Shown here piece after piece: positions 35,001-44,104 of a stretch of 64,000 bases of DNA; positions within the stretch are counted from its first letter, which is position 1, and each line of letters begins with the position of its first letter. The translations under genes and the position numbers were made by a program. The notes beneath the pieces were generated by a model. The model was not told the DNA's origin. It was given only the letters and a program-made list of their open reading frames with translations, and ran no database searches. The stretch comes from Chryseolinea soli (GTDB lineage: Bacteria > Bacteroidota > Bacteroidia > Cytophagales > Cyclobacteriaceae): positions 4,898,001-4,962,000 of the forward strand of contig NZ_CP032382.1 in NCBI RefSeq assembly GCF_003589925.1, given 5' to 3'.

Positions 35001-36173
35001 CTACGACAATTGTTTGAAAGCTTCTTCAAAGGCTTTCATCTCGTCCATGCGGCCAATGCTGATGCGGCACCACTCTTTGTTGTTGAATTTCCAGAAGCGC
35101 ACGCCTACGCCGCGTTTTGTCATCTCGTCCACAAAGCGTTGTCCTTCCATATTGATGGGAAACATCACAAAATTGGTTACCGACGGAATGTAGGTGTAGC
35201 CTTCTTTTTTCAGGACGCTGTACAGATATTCTTTCGACTCCAATGTCTTCTTCAATGCGCCTTGCAGATATTCCGTATCGTCGTAGGTAGCGAGCGCTGC
35301 GCTGGCCGATAGGGCAGAGAGGGCACCGAAGGGTACCGTGTAGGGCAATAGATTCTTTAACATTTCGGTTTGGCCAACGAAGTAACCGATGCGCATGCCG
35401 GCCAGTGCGTGCAGCTTGGAGAAGGTGCGGGCGACGATCACATTCTGACCTTTTCGTACACAGTCGATCAGCGTCATGCCCTTGGGATCGGAAAGATAGT
35501 TGATGTAGGCTTCGTCGATAATGACCGGCACTTTTGGCGACACGCGTTCACAAAACGCCCGCATCTTTTCGGCATCCACATAGGTGCCTGTGGGATTGTT
35601 GGGATTGCAAATGTATACCAGCTTCGTATCCTTGTCGATGGCCTTCTCCATGGCGTCGAGGTCGTATTTGTAGTCGGCCGTGAGCGGCACCTTCACCCAC
35701 TTGGCGCCAAAATTCTTTTCGGCTTCGTCCGGCAGATATTCATAGGCCGGATCGCCACATATAATCGATCCTCCGTTTTTTGCAAAAAAGACGGCCGACG
35801 CTTGCAACAGGGGAGTGGACCCGGTGCCCACCATGATCTGTTCCGGCTTGACGTTTTCTGCCGCGGCGATCTTGCCAACCAACTGCTCGACCACCTGGAT
35901 TGGATATTGGTAGCTGGTGGCCATGGCATCTGTCATCGCTTTCTTTGCTTTCTCGGATGGTCCGAATGGATTTTCATTGGCAAACAGGCGTGCCTTCAGG
36001 TTCGGGAAGTCTTGCGCCATGCGTTGTTCAATATTGTGCTGGGAAGTTGAACGAAGGGTCACAAGGGGAGTGGCCGACGCGGTGTTGAAAATACCGTCTG
36101 GAAGCGTAAGGGCGCCAGTCGTGACGAGAGCACTGGTCTTTAACCAATTTCGTCTGTTCATTGAAGTTGCCAT
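35001..36173 (-). CDS. Tat-exported PLP aminotransferase, HisC-like
   Basis: About 390 residues from ATG 36173 (36161 possible). The N-terminus MNRRNWLKTSALVTTGAL is a twin-arginine signal. A class I/II fold follows: PNNPTGTY, the PLP lysine in ARTFSKLHALAGMRIGYF, and RISIGRMDEM near the end, most like histidinol-phosphate aminotransferase. Export of such an enzyme is unusual; histidine biosynthesis would be cytoplasmic. It lies 55 bp downstream of a Tat-exported flavin amine oxidase on the same strand, suggesting they act on the same amino acid or amine in the periplasm. Confidence 0.88.
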   Translation of the reverse strand: MATSMNRRNWLKTSALVTTGALTLPDGIFNTASATPLVTLRSTSQHNIEQRMAQDFPNLKARLFANENPFGPSEKAKKAMTDAMATSYQYPIQVVEQLVGKIAAAENVKPEQIMVGTGSTPLLQASAVFFAKNGGSIICGDPAYEYLPDEAEKNFGAKWVKVPLTADYKYDLDAMEKAIDKDTKLVYICNPNNPTGTYVDAEKMRAFCERVSPKVPVIIDEAYINYLSDPKGMTLIDCVRKGQNVIVARTFSKLHALAGMRIGYFVGQTEMLKNLLPYTVPFGALSALSASAALATYDDTEYLQGALKKTLESKEYLYSVLKKEGYTYIPSVTNFVMFPINMEGQRFVDEMTKRGVGVRFWKFNNKEWCRISIGRMDEMKAFEEAFKQLS

Positions 36174-36228
36174 GGTGGGTGGGTTTAGGGTACTGTATTT
36201 TACGGTATAGGGTTTATTAGGGTTCCGT

Positions 36229-37824
36229 TCATCCGCCTTCTTTGGTGGAGGCTGGGTATTGAAGGCGTTGTTCGGTGAAGCGGGCATGCACGTCGGCCAC
36301 CGCCTTGCGTGCCGATTCGAAGGCACCGGCCATCCAGGCGTTCAAATAGGTGGTGTGCTCGCCGGCAAAGTATACCCGTTTGTCGGGTTTGATAAACGCC
36401 TTGTACAAGGTTTGACGGGTGTCGCCGGAATACAAAGCCCAGCCGCCGAGGCTATAGGGCGTGAGGTGCCAGCTCACGGAAAATGAATGCTCAAACTCGG
36501 TTTTGTATTGGGGGTGAATAAGACTTCCCTTCTCCAGGGCCAGTTGCTCCCTTTCCTTCAGCGACAGGGTCCCTACCTTTTTCGCTTTCTCATTGAAATT
36601 GTAATAGCCGATCAGCACGCCTTTCTTTCCGAGGTAGTCGTTGGAGGGATAAAAGATTTGGGTGAGGTCGTTGTTGGTGTGCGTGATGCCGCCAAAGATC
36701 TGCTCGTCTTCTTCCCAAAACCGCCGTTTGAATTGCAGGCCGATCTTCCCCGTTTGGATGTAGGGCACGAAGTCGATGGCGCGGCTCACGTCGGAAGAAA
36801 AATTATGGTCAAGGTTGCTCAATATGGGCAGGGGTAGCGTGCAGATGCAGGCTTCGGCTTCGATTTCCTGGGGCGCTCCTTTGAGTGTGTATTTCACGCG
36901 CACCGTGTTCTCCAGGTTTTGGATGGACGACACCACGGCCCCGGTGCGGATCATGCCGGGCAACTTCTTTTCGAGCGCACGCGCAATGTTGTCCATACCG
37001 CCCTTGGCCTGGAACATGGTCATCTGCAGCTCATAGGTGTACTCGGCCACATTATAAAAGTCGGGCGACAGCAAGCCGGATTGAAGAAGGTCGGCCAGTG
37101 TATGCGGGTCGGCGATCTTACCCGGTTTGTCGCCGGCGCCGGGGGCCTCAACGTATCCCCTGCGCGCAGACGCTTTGTAGAGCTTGTCGGCATCCAGGCC
37201 GCCTTCGGCCCGCAGGTATTCTATGATCTTGGTTACGTCTTCGGTGGTCAGCGCTGCGTCGAGCTTGTGCTGATCGATGGCTTTGGCCAGCATCTCGGTC
37301 ACATAACCACGCATGTCGTTGTGCACTTCGCGGATGCGGATCTTTTTATTGGAAAGCGCGCCCTGGCCTTCGCTGAAGTGATAGGCACCTTCATTCACAT
37401 TGTTATAGATCTCGATGGGCACCCCCAACTCGCGGCAGTACTGCAGCGTGAGTTGATGATGGTGGGGGATACGGGACGGGCCTGCGTTGAAGTAGAGGCC
37501 CTCATCGAGCTGCGCCGTTTGAGTAGGATTGACGGTCTCTGTATGCGTCGACCCCTTGCGTATACTCCAACACCGGCCTCCTGTGCGCTCGCGTGCTTCC
37601 AAAACCGTGCAGCGATAGCCAAGCTTCGTGAGCTCATAGGCCGTGGTCATGCCGGCCAACCCTGCCCCCAGAATGATAACACTTTTCCCCTGACCGCTTC
37701 CCGGAAGCGAGAAAGCATGCGCCGGCGCTGCCGGCAACATTTCGAGCGCCATCATGGCTGCATACATGCCTCCACTGAGGGCACCACTTTGTCTTAGAAA
37801 TGTTCTTCGTGAAAGCGTTTTCAC
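36229..37824 (-). CDS. Tat-exported flavin monoamine/L-amino-acid oxidase
   Basis: 531 residues. Tat motif SRRTFLRQSG at the N-terminus, cleavage near APAHA. FAD-binding GxGxxG in ILGAGLAGMTTAYEL, ERTGGRCWSIR, and the C-terminal FAD loop GEHTTYLNAWMAGAFES. The amine oxidase family oxidises amines or L-amino acids to aldehydes/keto acids with H2O2. Followed by the exported aminotransferase, so the pair likely forms one operon. Substrate unknown. Confidence 0.92.
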   Translation of the reverse strand: MKTLSRRTFLRQSGALSGGMYAAMMALEMLPAAPAHAFSLPGSGQGKSVIILGAGLAGMTTAYELTKLGYRCTVLEARERTGGRCWSIRKGSTHTETVNPTQTAQLDEGLYFNAGPSRIPHHHQLTLQYCRELGVPIEIYNNVNEGAYHFSEGQGALSNKKIRIREVHNDMRGYVTEMLAKAIDQHKLDAALTTEDVTKIIEYLRAEGGLDADKLYKASARRGYVEAPGAGDKPGKIADPHTLADLLQSGLLSPDFYNVAEYTYELQMTMFQAKGGMDNIARALEKKLPGMIRTGAVVSSIQNLENTVRVKYTLKGAPQEIEAEACICTLPLPILSNLDHNFSSDVSRAIDFVPYIQTGKIGLQFKRRFWEEDEQIFGGITHTNNDLTQIFYPSNDYLGKKGVLIGYYNFNEKAKKVGTLSLKEREQLALEKGSLIHPQYKTEFEHSFSVSWHLTPYSLGGWALYSGDTRQTLYKAFIKPDKRVYFAGEHTTYLNAWMAGAFESARKAVADVHARFTEQRLQYPASTKEGG

Positions 37825-38040
37825 CCTGCAAGAATGGTTAGGATCCTTATGCTATCGAACATAGCACAAGTTTTCATAAAAAGAAAGCAGGATTGTCTCA
37901 AGGACCCTTCACGCTGTCACCCATAAAGCGACCGCCATCGTTTGAAGCGTTTTAATAACCCCCCGAATTGAAAAATAATTCGACCCAAAAATAACCACCC
38001 TGAGCCCTAGGACTGGAACGCAAGACTAACTACCAAATAT

Positions 38041-38074
38041 TGACTACTGGCTACTGACTACTGGCTGCTGACTC
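38041..38074 (-). repeat. Heptamer repeat after DUF4142 gene
   Basis: On the minus strand this reads GTCAGCAGCCAGTAGTCAGT followed by AGCCAGTAGTCA, about four CAGTAGY-type heptamers starting about 10 bp after the stop of the minus-strand DUF4142 gene. Again in the sense direction of the gene that ends there. Confidence 0.75.
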
Positions 38075-38082
38075 CCGACTCC

Positions 38083-38742
38083 TTACTTTCTCAATTTCTG
38101 AACGTCCTCAAGATGAGCCTCCACCACCGGCAAATACTTAAGCGCAAACGCCCGCACCTCAAGATCGTGCGATTGCGCCGCCTTCTTGAATTTTTTCACA
38201 TCGCGTTTGTGATCAATGATCATCATTTTGATAAACTTCTTATCGAACGAATTGCCTTCTTCCCCTTGCAGGTCGGCCAGTGCTTTTTGTTGATTCTCGT
38301 CAGGCGTGTCGGGCAACGTAATATGTTTGGCCGCGGCCAGGGCGCGAAGGTCTGTCAGCATCTTACTTTGATCGCGGACCATCAGGCTACCGTAATCTTT
38401 AATGGCATCGACTGCGCTTTTCTGTTGTGCTGTTTTTCCTTCTTCAAAATCCATGATGCGCGACTCGGCGGTCTTGATCAAAAAGGTCTCTACCACCTGG
38501 TCGATGGGCGTGTCGTCCAGGTCGGCCAGGAGATCGCTCATGGTGACTTCCTGGGCTTGGGGGACGACGTGCACAGGAGCAGGTTTTTCAAGCGAGGCTT
38601 CTCGCACGATCACGATGTCGGCGGAAGGGGAAGTCTCCTGGGAAGGGGTCTGTTGGGGAGGGGTCATGTCTTCTGCGCCCGAAAAGATGTAGGCCAGCCC
38701 GGCGAGGATCAGCAAGTTCAGAAAAAGGAGAAAATTCTTCAT
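38083..38742 (-). CDS. DUF4142-like membrane-anchored protein
   Basis: 219 residues from ATG 38742 (MKNFLLFLNLLILAGLAYIF). One N-terminal hydrophobic segment acts as signal or anchor, followed by a Pro/Ser/Glu-rich linker and helical region ending with MMIIDHKRDVKKFKKAAQS, the DUF4142 signature (MxxDHxxxVxxF). DUF4142 proteins are four-helix-bundle periplasmic proteins of unknown function. A longer frame to 38853 lacks support. Start lies 317 bp from the divergent dps gene. Confidence 0.8.
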   Translation of the reverse strand: MKNFLLFLNLLILAGLAYIFSGAEDMTPPQQTPSQETSPSADIVIVREASLEKPAPVHVVPQAQEVTMSDLLADLDDTPIDQVVETFLIKTAESRIMDFEEGKTAQQKSAVDAIKDYGSLMVRDQSKMLTDLRALAAAKHITLPDTPDENQQKALADLQGEEGNSFDKKFIKMMIIDHKRDVKKFKKAAQSHDLEVRAFALKYLPVVEAHLEDVQKLRK

Positions 38743-39059
38743 GACGTTACACGAGGACGTGTTTTTAGTTTCACCTTGATGGATATAAAGAACGTGCCAT
38801 TTTTTAATGCCCATCCCAAGCCCAAGGATCCACGGGAGAGGGCGAGTTGCCAACGTGTGAAATCACCGAAAACCGGGTGGAAATACAGGCAACGACTTGT
38901 GGACTTCTTACACAGCCGGGCACGTTTCTCCTCAGGGAAACCGGCAGTTCCGTGGGCCTGGAGCCTCCCATGGCCCATCGAAGGATGGAACGGTAATGGC
39001 CATTCCAGAGGAAGAAGCCATACCGGCTTTGCGTTAGGAACGTTAAAATTTTAAGCCTT
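38743..39059. other. Divergent intergenic region between DUF4142 gene and dps
   Basis: 317 bp with no coding potential on either strand. An isolated TGGCAC at 38794-38799 (minus) lacks a matching -12 box. An imperfect dyad TGGAACGG...CCATTCCA lies near 38982-39004. It must hold both divergent promoters, but none was clearly recognised. Confidence 0.5.
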
Positions 39060-39620
39060 ATGAAAACGACAAAAGAAAGTATCGCCCTGAAAGACGACGG
39101 TCTGAAGGACATGCCGCAGACACAGATCGACACCCGCATGGCAAAGGCTAAACCGGTTAAGTTAGGATGGTCGAGCGAAGAAGTGGAAAACATCACGCAC
39201 GCCCTGAACGATCTGTTGGTCAACTACAGTGTGCACTATCAAAAGCTGAGGAACTATCACTGGAACGTGAAAGGCTCGGACTTTTTCGATCTGCACATCG
39301 AGTTCGAACAGCAATACAAAGAAGCCCAGGACCACATCGATGACATTGCCGAACGCATCCGCGTCTTTTCCAAGACGCCTGTCAGCACGATGGGTGAATA
39401 CCTTGAACAGTCGGAGATCAAGGAGACTACGTCACAACTCTCATCCGAGATCATGGTGCGGGAACTCATCGCCGACTACACGATCTTGCTGGGCTATATG
39501 TTTGCCGTAATCGAGATCGCTTCCGCGCAACACGACGCGGGCACGGAAGAAATGGTGAAGGTTTTCATCCACCAGATCGAAAAACATCATTGGATGCTGT
39601 CGGCTTTCCTGGCGAAGTAA
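39060..39620 (+). CDS. dps: Dps-family DNA-binding/iron-storage protein
   Basis: 186 residues. The ferroxidase signature is complete: NYHWNVKGSDFFDLH and then FEQQYKEAQDHIDDIAERI; HWMLSAFLA is at the C-terminus. The ~45-residue N-terminal tail is rich in Lys, as in DNA-binding Dps. It stores iron and consumes H2O2. Encoded near an H2O2-producing oxidase (37 kb), though not in an operon. Terminator-like hairpin after the stop. Confidence 0.95.
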   Translation: MKTTKESIALKDDGLKDMPQTQIDTRMAKAKPVKLGWSSEEVENITHALNDLLVNYSVHYQKLRNYHWNVKGSDFFDLHIEFEQQYKEAQDHIDDIAERIRVFSKTPVSTMGEYLEQSEIKETTSQLSSEIMVRELIADYTILLGYMFAVIEIASAQHDAGTEEMVKVFIHQIEKHHWMLSAFLAK

Positions 39621-39655
39621 AAAAACAACGGAGTTTTTTGCCGAACTTATCAAAC

Positions 39656-39687
39656 TAGGCGAGGCCGCATAGTAGCAGCCTCGCCTA
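39656..39687 (+). terminator. Hairpin after dps
   Basis: TAGGCGAGGC (39656-39665) pairs exactly with GCCTCGCCTA (39678-39687), with partial extension CGC/GCA and loop ATAGTA. It lies 36 bp after the stop and is followed only by AATTTG, so termination may be weak. Confidence 0.55.
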
Positions 39688-39731
39688 AATTTGATATCTT
39701 GAAGGTCCCTAAGTATACAGGATCTTTTGAC

Positions 39732-41207
39732 ATGACGGTATCGGCTGAAAACATTTTGCTCCTCGGATCGCTTTTGCTATTTCTTAGCATCATTGCGAGC
39801 AAAACCTCTTTTAAGCTGGGCATCCCCACGCTCATCCTCTTCCTGGTGGTGGGCATGTTGGCCGGGTCGGATGGTTTAGGGGGGATCTATTTCAACGACC
39901 CCAAGATCGCGCAGTTGCTGGGCGTGATGGCGTTGACGTTCATTCTTTTTTCCGGCGGACTGGAAACAAAGTGGGAGAGCATCCAGCCCATTATCTGGCA
40001 GGGGGTTTCGGTCTCCACGTTAGGCGTACTCATCACCGCCATGTCTGTCGGTGTATTCTCTTCTTATTTATTGGGGTATTCCTGGCAGGAAGGCATGTTG
40101 CTGGGAGCCATCGTATCGTCTACGGATGCCGCGGCGGTGTTCTCCATTTTGCGTTCGCGCAGTGTAGGCCTCAAAGGCAACCTTCGCCCCATGCTGGAAT
40201 TGGAGAGCGGCAGCAACGACCCGATGGCATATTTTCTCACCGTTAGTTTTGTCTACCTGATCTCCGAACCCGATGCCACGATCATCTCGTTAGTGCCAAA
40301 GTTCTTTAAAGGGATGATCCTGGGTGCTGTGGCGGGCTATGCTTTCGGCAAGATCATGATCTGGATCGTGAACCGCATCAAGCTCGACGTCGACGGCCTG
40401 TATCCTGTACTCATCCTTTCAATGGTATTTTTTACATTCTCCTTCACCGACGTGGTGGGAGGGAACGGATTTTTGGCGGTCTACATTTCTGCCGTTATCC
40501 TGGGTAACAGCAGTTTCCTGCATAAGAAAAGCCTTATCAAATTTTATGACGGCCAGGCGTGGCTGATGCAAATCGTCATGTTCATTACGCTGGGGCTACT
40601 GGTCTATCCTTCGGAGATCGTGCCGGTCATTGGCCCGGGCGTACTCATTGCGTTATTCCTTATTTTTATTGCCCGTCCGGCGGCTATTTTCATATCGTTA
40701 TCTTTTTCGAACGGTTTGAACGCACGAAAAAAACTATTCCTTTCCTGGGTGGGCCTGCGGGGTGCCGTGCCTATTATTTTTGCAACGTATCCGTTACTGG
40801 CCGGAATCGAGTCGGCCCGCACGATCTTTAACCTGGTGTTTTTTATCTCTGTATCGTCGGTCCTGCTGCAGGGCACCACGCTCCCCATGGTGGCCCGCTG
40901 GCTTCGGGTGAGCGTTCCTGAAAAACTAAAGCGCAAGTTCCCGCTCGACATCGAGTTGAAAGACAACTCCAAATCAGAACTGGTAGAGCTCGACATCCCC
41001 GAAAATTCCCCCGCCGTCGGCAAGCTCGTCATGAAACTCGATCTTCCGAAAACAGCGCTCATCGTGCTCATTCACCGCGACGGCAAATACATCACGGCCA
41101 ACGGCGACACTGAAATTCGTCCCCGGGACCACCTCTTGGTGATGGCGGATAATAAATCTACGGTGGAGAAAGTATTCGAGAGCTTTAATCTAAGCCCGAC
41201 GCATTGA
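39732..41207 (+). CDS. K+/H+ antiporter NhaP2/CvrA-like
   Basis: 491 residues from ATG 39732 (MTVSAENILLLGSLLLFLS). About twelve membrane helices of the CPA1 family, with the ion-binding region in SSTDAAAVFSILRS and ESGSNDP. A C-terminal TrkA-C/RCK_C domain (about 415-485; ELVELDIPENSPAVGKLV) marks the NhaP2-type potassium/proton antiporters. A TTG at 39699 would add 11 residues without homology. Confidence 0.92.
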   Translation: MTVSAENILLLGSLLLFLSIIASKTSFKLGIPTLILFLVVGMLAGSDGLGGIYFNDPKIAQLLGVMALTFILFSGGLETKWESIQPIIWQGVSVSTLGVLITAMSVGVFSSYLLGYSWQEGMLLGAIVSSTDAAAVFSILRSRSVGLKGNLRPMLELESGSNDPMAYFLTVSFVYLISEPDATIISLVPKFFKGMILGAVAGYAFGKIMIWIVNRIKLDVDGLYPVLILSMVFFTFSFTDVVGGNGFLAVYISAVILGNSSFLHKKSLIKFYDGQAWLMQIVMFITLGLLVYPSEIVPVIGPGVLIALFLIFIARPAAIFISLSFSNGLNARKKLFLSWVGLRGAVPIIFATYPLLAGIESARTIFNLVFFISVSSVLLQGTTLPMVARWLRVSVPEKLKRKFPLDIELKDNSKSELVELDIPENSPAVGKLVMKLDLPKTALIVLIHRDGKYITANGDTEIRPRDHLLVMADNKSTVEKVFESFNLSPTH

Positions 41208-41404
41208 ACAACATCCCGGTGATTAGCCGGGGATAACGTCGCAGAGAAATTAAATAGGGTTGATAAAAATACGAATGCCATTTCTTCCCCGTTATAAAGC
41301 TGATTTCTTGTTGTGAAGCATAGGGATTGAACCGTGCGTGACGGAGGCATTCACCAGGAGGATTAGGATGGTGTGGTTTCATCGCGAATCTTTAAAACCT
41401 GTTT

Positions 41405-43885
41405 ATGATAAGAAACAACTTCCTACTGGCCTGCCGCAGTCTGTTCAGGAACAAGTCCCACACGTTGATCCATATCCTGGGTTTGTCGATTGGCATGACC
41501 GTCGGGCTGCTGATCCTGGCCTATGTCCGGTTTGAATTCAGCTATGACAATTTTCATGTTCACGCAGACCGTACCTACCGCATCGCCACGAAGGTGACGC
41601 TCCAAGAAGAGGTGATCGCCGAAGAAACCAACACCTATGACGGCATCCGCAATGCGGTACAGGCAGATCTTCCTGATGTGCAAGCCGCCACGTCTATCTA
41701 TGGCTTCGACTCCGACCAGTTGTTCATTCGCTATGAAGGGAGTGATAAAAAGATAACCCCCCTGGAGTCGTTCAAAGGCTTTAACACAGACGCTCATTTT
41801 TTTGAAGTATTTTCTTTTCCCTTGCTCCACGGTGATCCCGGGCAGGTGCTCGCACACGAATACTCGGCCGTGATTTCCGAAACCCTGGCCCGCCGCTACT
41901 TTGACAACGATGCGCTCGGAAAAGTGTTGGTGACCAACGATGGCGAAGCACAATACCGCTATGTCATCACGGGCATCGCCAAAGACACGCCGCCCAACGC
42001 CCATTTCTCGTTCGACTTGTTGTTGCGCGCCGCCGACCCCAACCTAACCCAAAAAGATAATTCGTTCTGGACCTGGGGTGGACAACTATACGCCGTATTA
42101 AGCGACCACGTCAAACCTGAAAATGTGGCAGCTCAACTCAATCACCTGGCGCGTGAAAAGAACGGGCTGAAAGTGAACCAGGATGACTATGGCCAGGTGA
42201 GCACCTTCCAACTGCAACCTTTGCGCGACATCCACCTCTTCTCGCACCTGCAATACGAGCTCGAAGCGAATGGCAGCGGCGTATGGGTTTACGTCCTGGC
42301 ATTGCTGGCACTGGTCATCCTGGCCCTGGCGTGGGTGAACTATATTAACCTGTCGACCGCCATCGCGGCAGAGAAGATCCGCGCGGTGGGCATCCGCAAA
42401 GTGATGGGTGCTTCGCGGACAAGTTTGTGGATGCAAGTGTTCACCGAAGCTGCCCTCTACAACCTGGTCTCCATTTTTGTGGCCATCACCGCGGTGATGA
42501 TCGTGTTTCCCTACTTCGCTGCATTTGTAGGCATGCCCCGGGCGCTTGGCGGATGGGTGGATGGAAACGTGGTGATGTTGCTCGCGGTCCTCGCGATGGT
42601 GAGCACGCTGGTTTCGGGTGGATATCCAGCCTATGTCATCGCTTCCTATTATCCCGTGCGGGCCTTGAAGGGCAAGAGCGAGCGGGGGAGTGTGACGCTG
42701 AGAAAATTTCTCGTGGTGTTTCAATTTTCCCTGGCGCTGATATTGATCGTGGTTACCGTGGTAGCCAACCGCCAGTTGTCTTTTATGCACTCGCGCGAAC
42801 TGGGGATCAACATGGACCAGGTGTTGATCATCAAGGCCCTGAATTTTGACAAAGAGACGTGGTCCGATTCCGCCGGGGGATACGTCGTAGACGAAATGTA
42901 TTTGCAAAAAGCAGAAGCCTTTAAGCAGACCCTTCGTCAATCGGCGCTGGTGGCGAGTGCGGCCACGCTCTCGCATTTGCCCGGACAGACCGTGAACTGG
43001 GGCACCGAGTTCAAGGCCACGGCCATCGATCCGGACAAAGCCTATCGGCTCAAGGCCGTGGGCGTGGACTATGATTTTGTAAAAACGCTGGGTCTCCACC
43101 TGCTGGCAGGACGCAACTTTTCGGTTGACATCCCGGCCGACCGGGGCAACGAAGGCCGGCGTGCCGTACTCCTGAACGAAGCGGCCGTACACCGGCTGGG
43201 CTTCAAAGATGCGGCGTCGGCTGTTCACGGTCACATTCAAACCTACTGGGGAGCCGACTATGAGATCATCGGTGTGGTAAATTCCTATCACCAACTTTCG
43301 CTGAAAGAAAACCTCGAACCCCTGTATTTCATACTCCAGCCCAGGGCATTATCGTACTACGCATTGCAACTGCAAACGGGTGACATGACCGCGGCCATTG
43401 CCGGCGTGGCGCAGGTGTGGCACCGGCATTTCCCGGACTACCCGTTCCAGTATTTTTTCCTCGATAATTTCTATGACAAACAATATCAATACGACAAGCG
43501 ATTCAGCGATGTGATGCTTTTCTTTTCAGGATTGGCGGTTTTTATAGCCGGCATGGGCTTGTTTGGACTGACCGCCTTTGCCGTCGTGCAACGCACAAAA
43601 GAGATCGGCATCCGCAAGGTACTGGGCGCGTCGGCCCTCAACCTGATCCAACTCTTCACCCGCAACTTTATCGGGCTGATCGTGATCTCCTATGCAGCCG
43701 CCACCCCTTTGCTATATTGGGGTGTGCAGCGGTGGCTGGAAAACTATGCGTTCCGGTTGGAGCTAAAACCATGGTTCTTTATAGCACCCCTGGCCATCAT
43801 GCTGCTGTTCGCCCTCGCGGTGATGAGTCTCCAGGTAATCAAAGTATCCCTAAGAAACCCCGTGGACAGCCTGCGACACGAATAG
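41405..43885 (+). CDS. FtsX/MacB-type ABC transporter permease (orphan)
   Basis: 826 residues of the same duplicated family as 106 and 22804. N-terminus MIRNNFLLACRSLFRNKSH, coupling motifs EKIRAVGIRKVMGA and RTKEIGIRKVLGA. The first half is more divergent (IAAEKIRAVG in place of ERAREVG). No ATPase nearby; 219 bp upstream of a fourth homolog. The spacer (43886-44104) contains a CTTCGCGCCTTACGTTGCGC/CTTTGCGTC stretch of a kind I recall from intergenic DNA of many bacteria. Confidence 0.93.
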   Translation: MIRNNFLLACRSLFRNKSHTLIHILGLSIGMTVGLLILAYVRFEFSYDNFHVHADRTYRIATKVTLQEEVIAEETNTYDGIRNAVQADLPDVQAATSIYGFDSDQLFIRYEGSDKKITPLESFKGFNTDAHFFEVFSFPLLHGDPGQVLAHEYSAVISETLARRYFDNDALGKVLVTNDGEAQYRYVITGIAKDTPPNAHFSFDLLLRAADPNLTQKDNSFWTWGGQLYAVLSDHVKPENVAAQLNHLAREKNGLKVNQDDYGQVSTFQLQPLRDIHLFSHLQYELEANGSGVWVYVLALLALVILALAWVNYINLSTAIAAEKIRAVGIRKVMGASRTSLWMQVFTEAALYNLVSIFVAITAVMIVFPYFAAFVGMPRALGGWVDGNVVMLLAVLAMVSTLVSGGYPAYVIASYYPVRALKGKSERGSVTLRKFLVVFQFSLALILIVVTVVANRQLSFMHSRELGINMDQVLIIKALNFDKETWSDSAGGYVVDEMYLQKAEAFKQTLRQSALVASAATLSHLPGQTVNWGTEFKATAIDPDKAYRLKAVGVDYDFVKTLGLHLLAGRNFSVDIPADRGNEGRRAVLLNEAAVHRLGFKDAASAVHGHIQTYWGADYEIIGVVNSYHQLSLKENLEPLYFILQPRALSYYALQLQTGDMTAAIAGVAQVWHRHFPDYPFQYFFLDNFYDKQYQYDKRFSDVMLFFSGLAVFIAGMGLFGLTAFAVVQRTKEIGIRKVLGASALNLIQLFTRNFIGLIVISYAAATPLLYWGVQRWLENYAFRLELKPWFFIAPLAIMLLFALAVMSLQVIKVSLRNPVDSLRHE

Positions 43886-44104
43886 ACGTCAATACCGAGG
43901 AGATTGTCTAACCCCTTCGCGCCTTACGTTGCGCCTTTGCGTCTCTGCGGTTCAATATGATTTTCTAACGCGCCTGGGGGTATATCCATACCCCCTTCAC
44001 TACAACTTTTCAACAACTCAATACATCCTCACTTTAGCGTCACAGAAAAAATCAATCCCTGTCGTAACTTACAGAAAGCATGAACCCTCAACCCCTTCAT
44101 CCCA

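Noticed and set aside
38794..38799. TGGCAC on minus strand, like a sigma-54 -24 box
   Set aside because: The -12 position reads TTATA with no GC, so the element is incomplete.
41321..41345. GGTTCAATCCC on the minus strand, like a tRNA T-loop
   Set aside because: The flanking bases do not form a T stem and no acceptor, D or anticodon arms are found.
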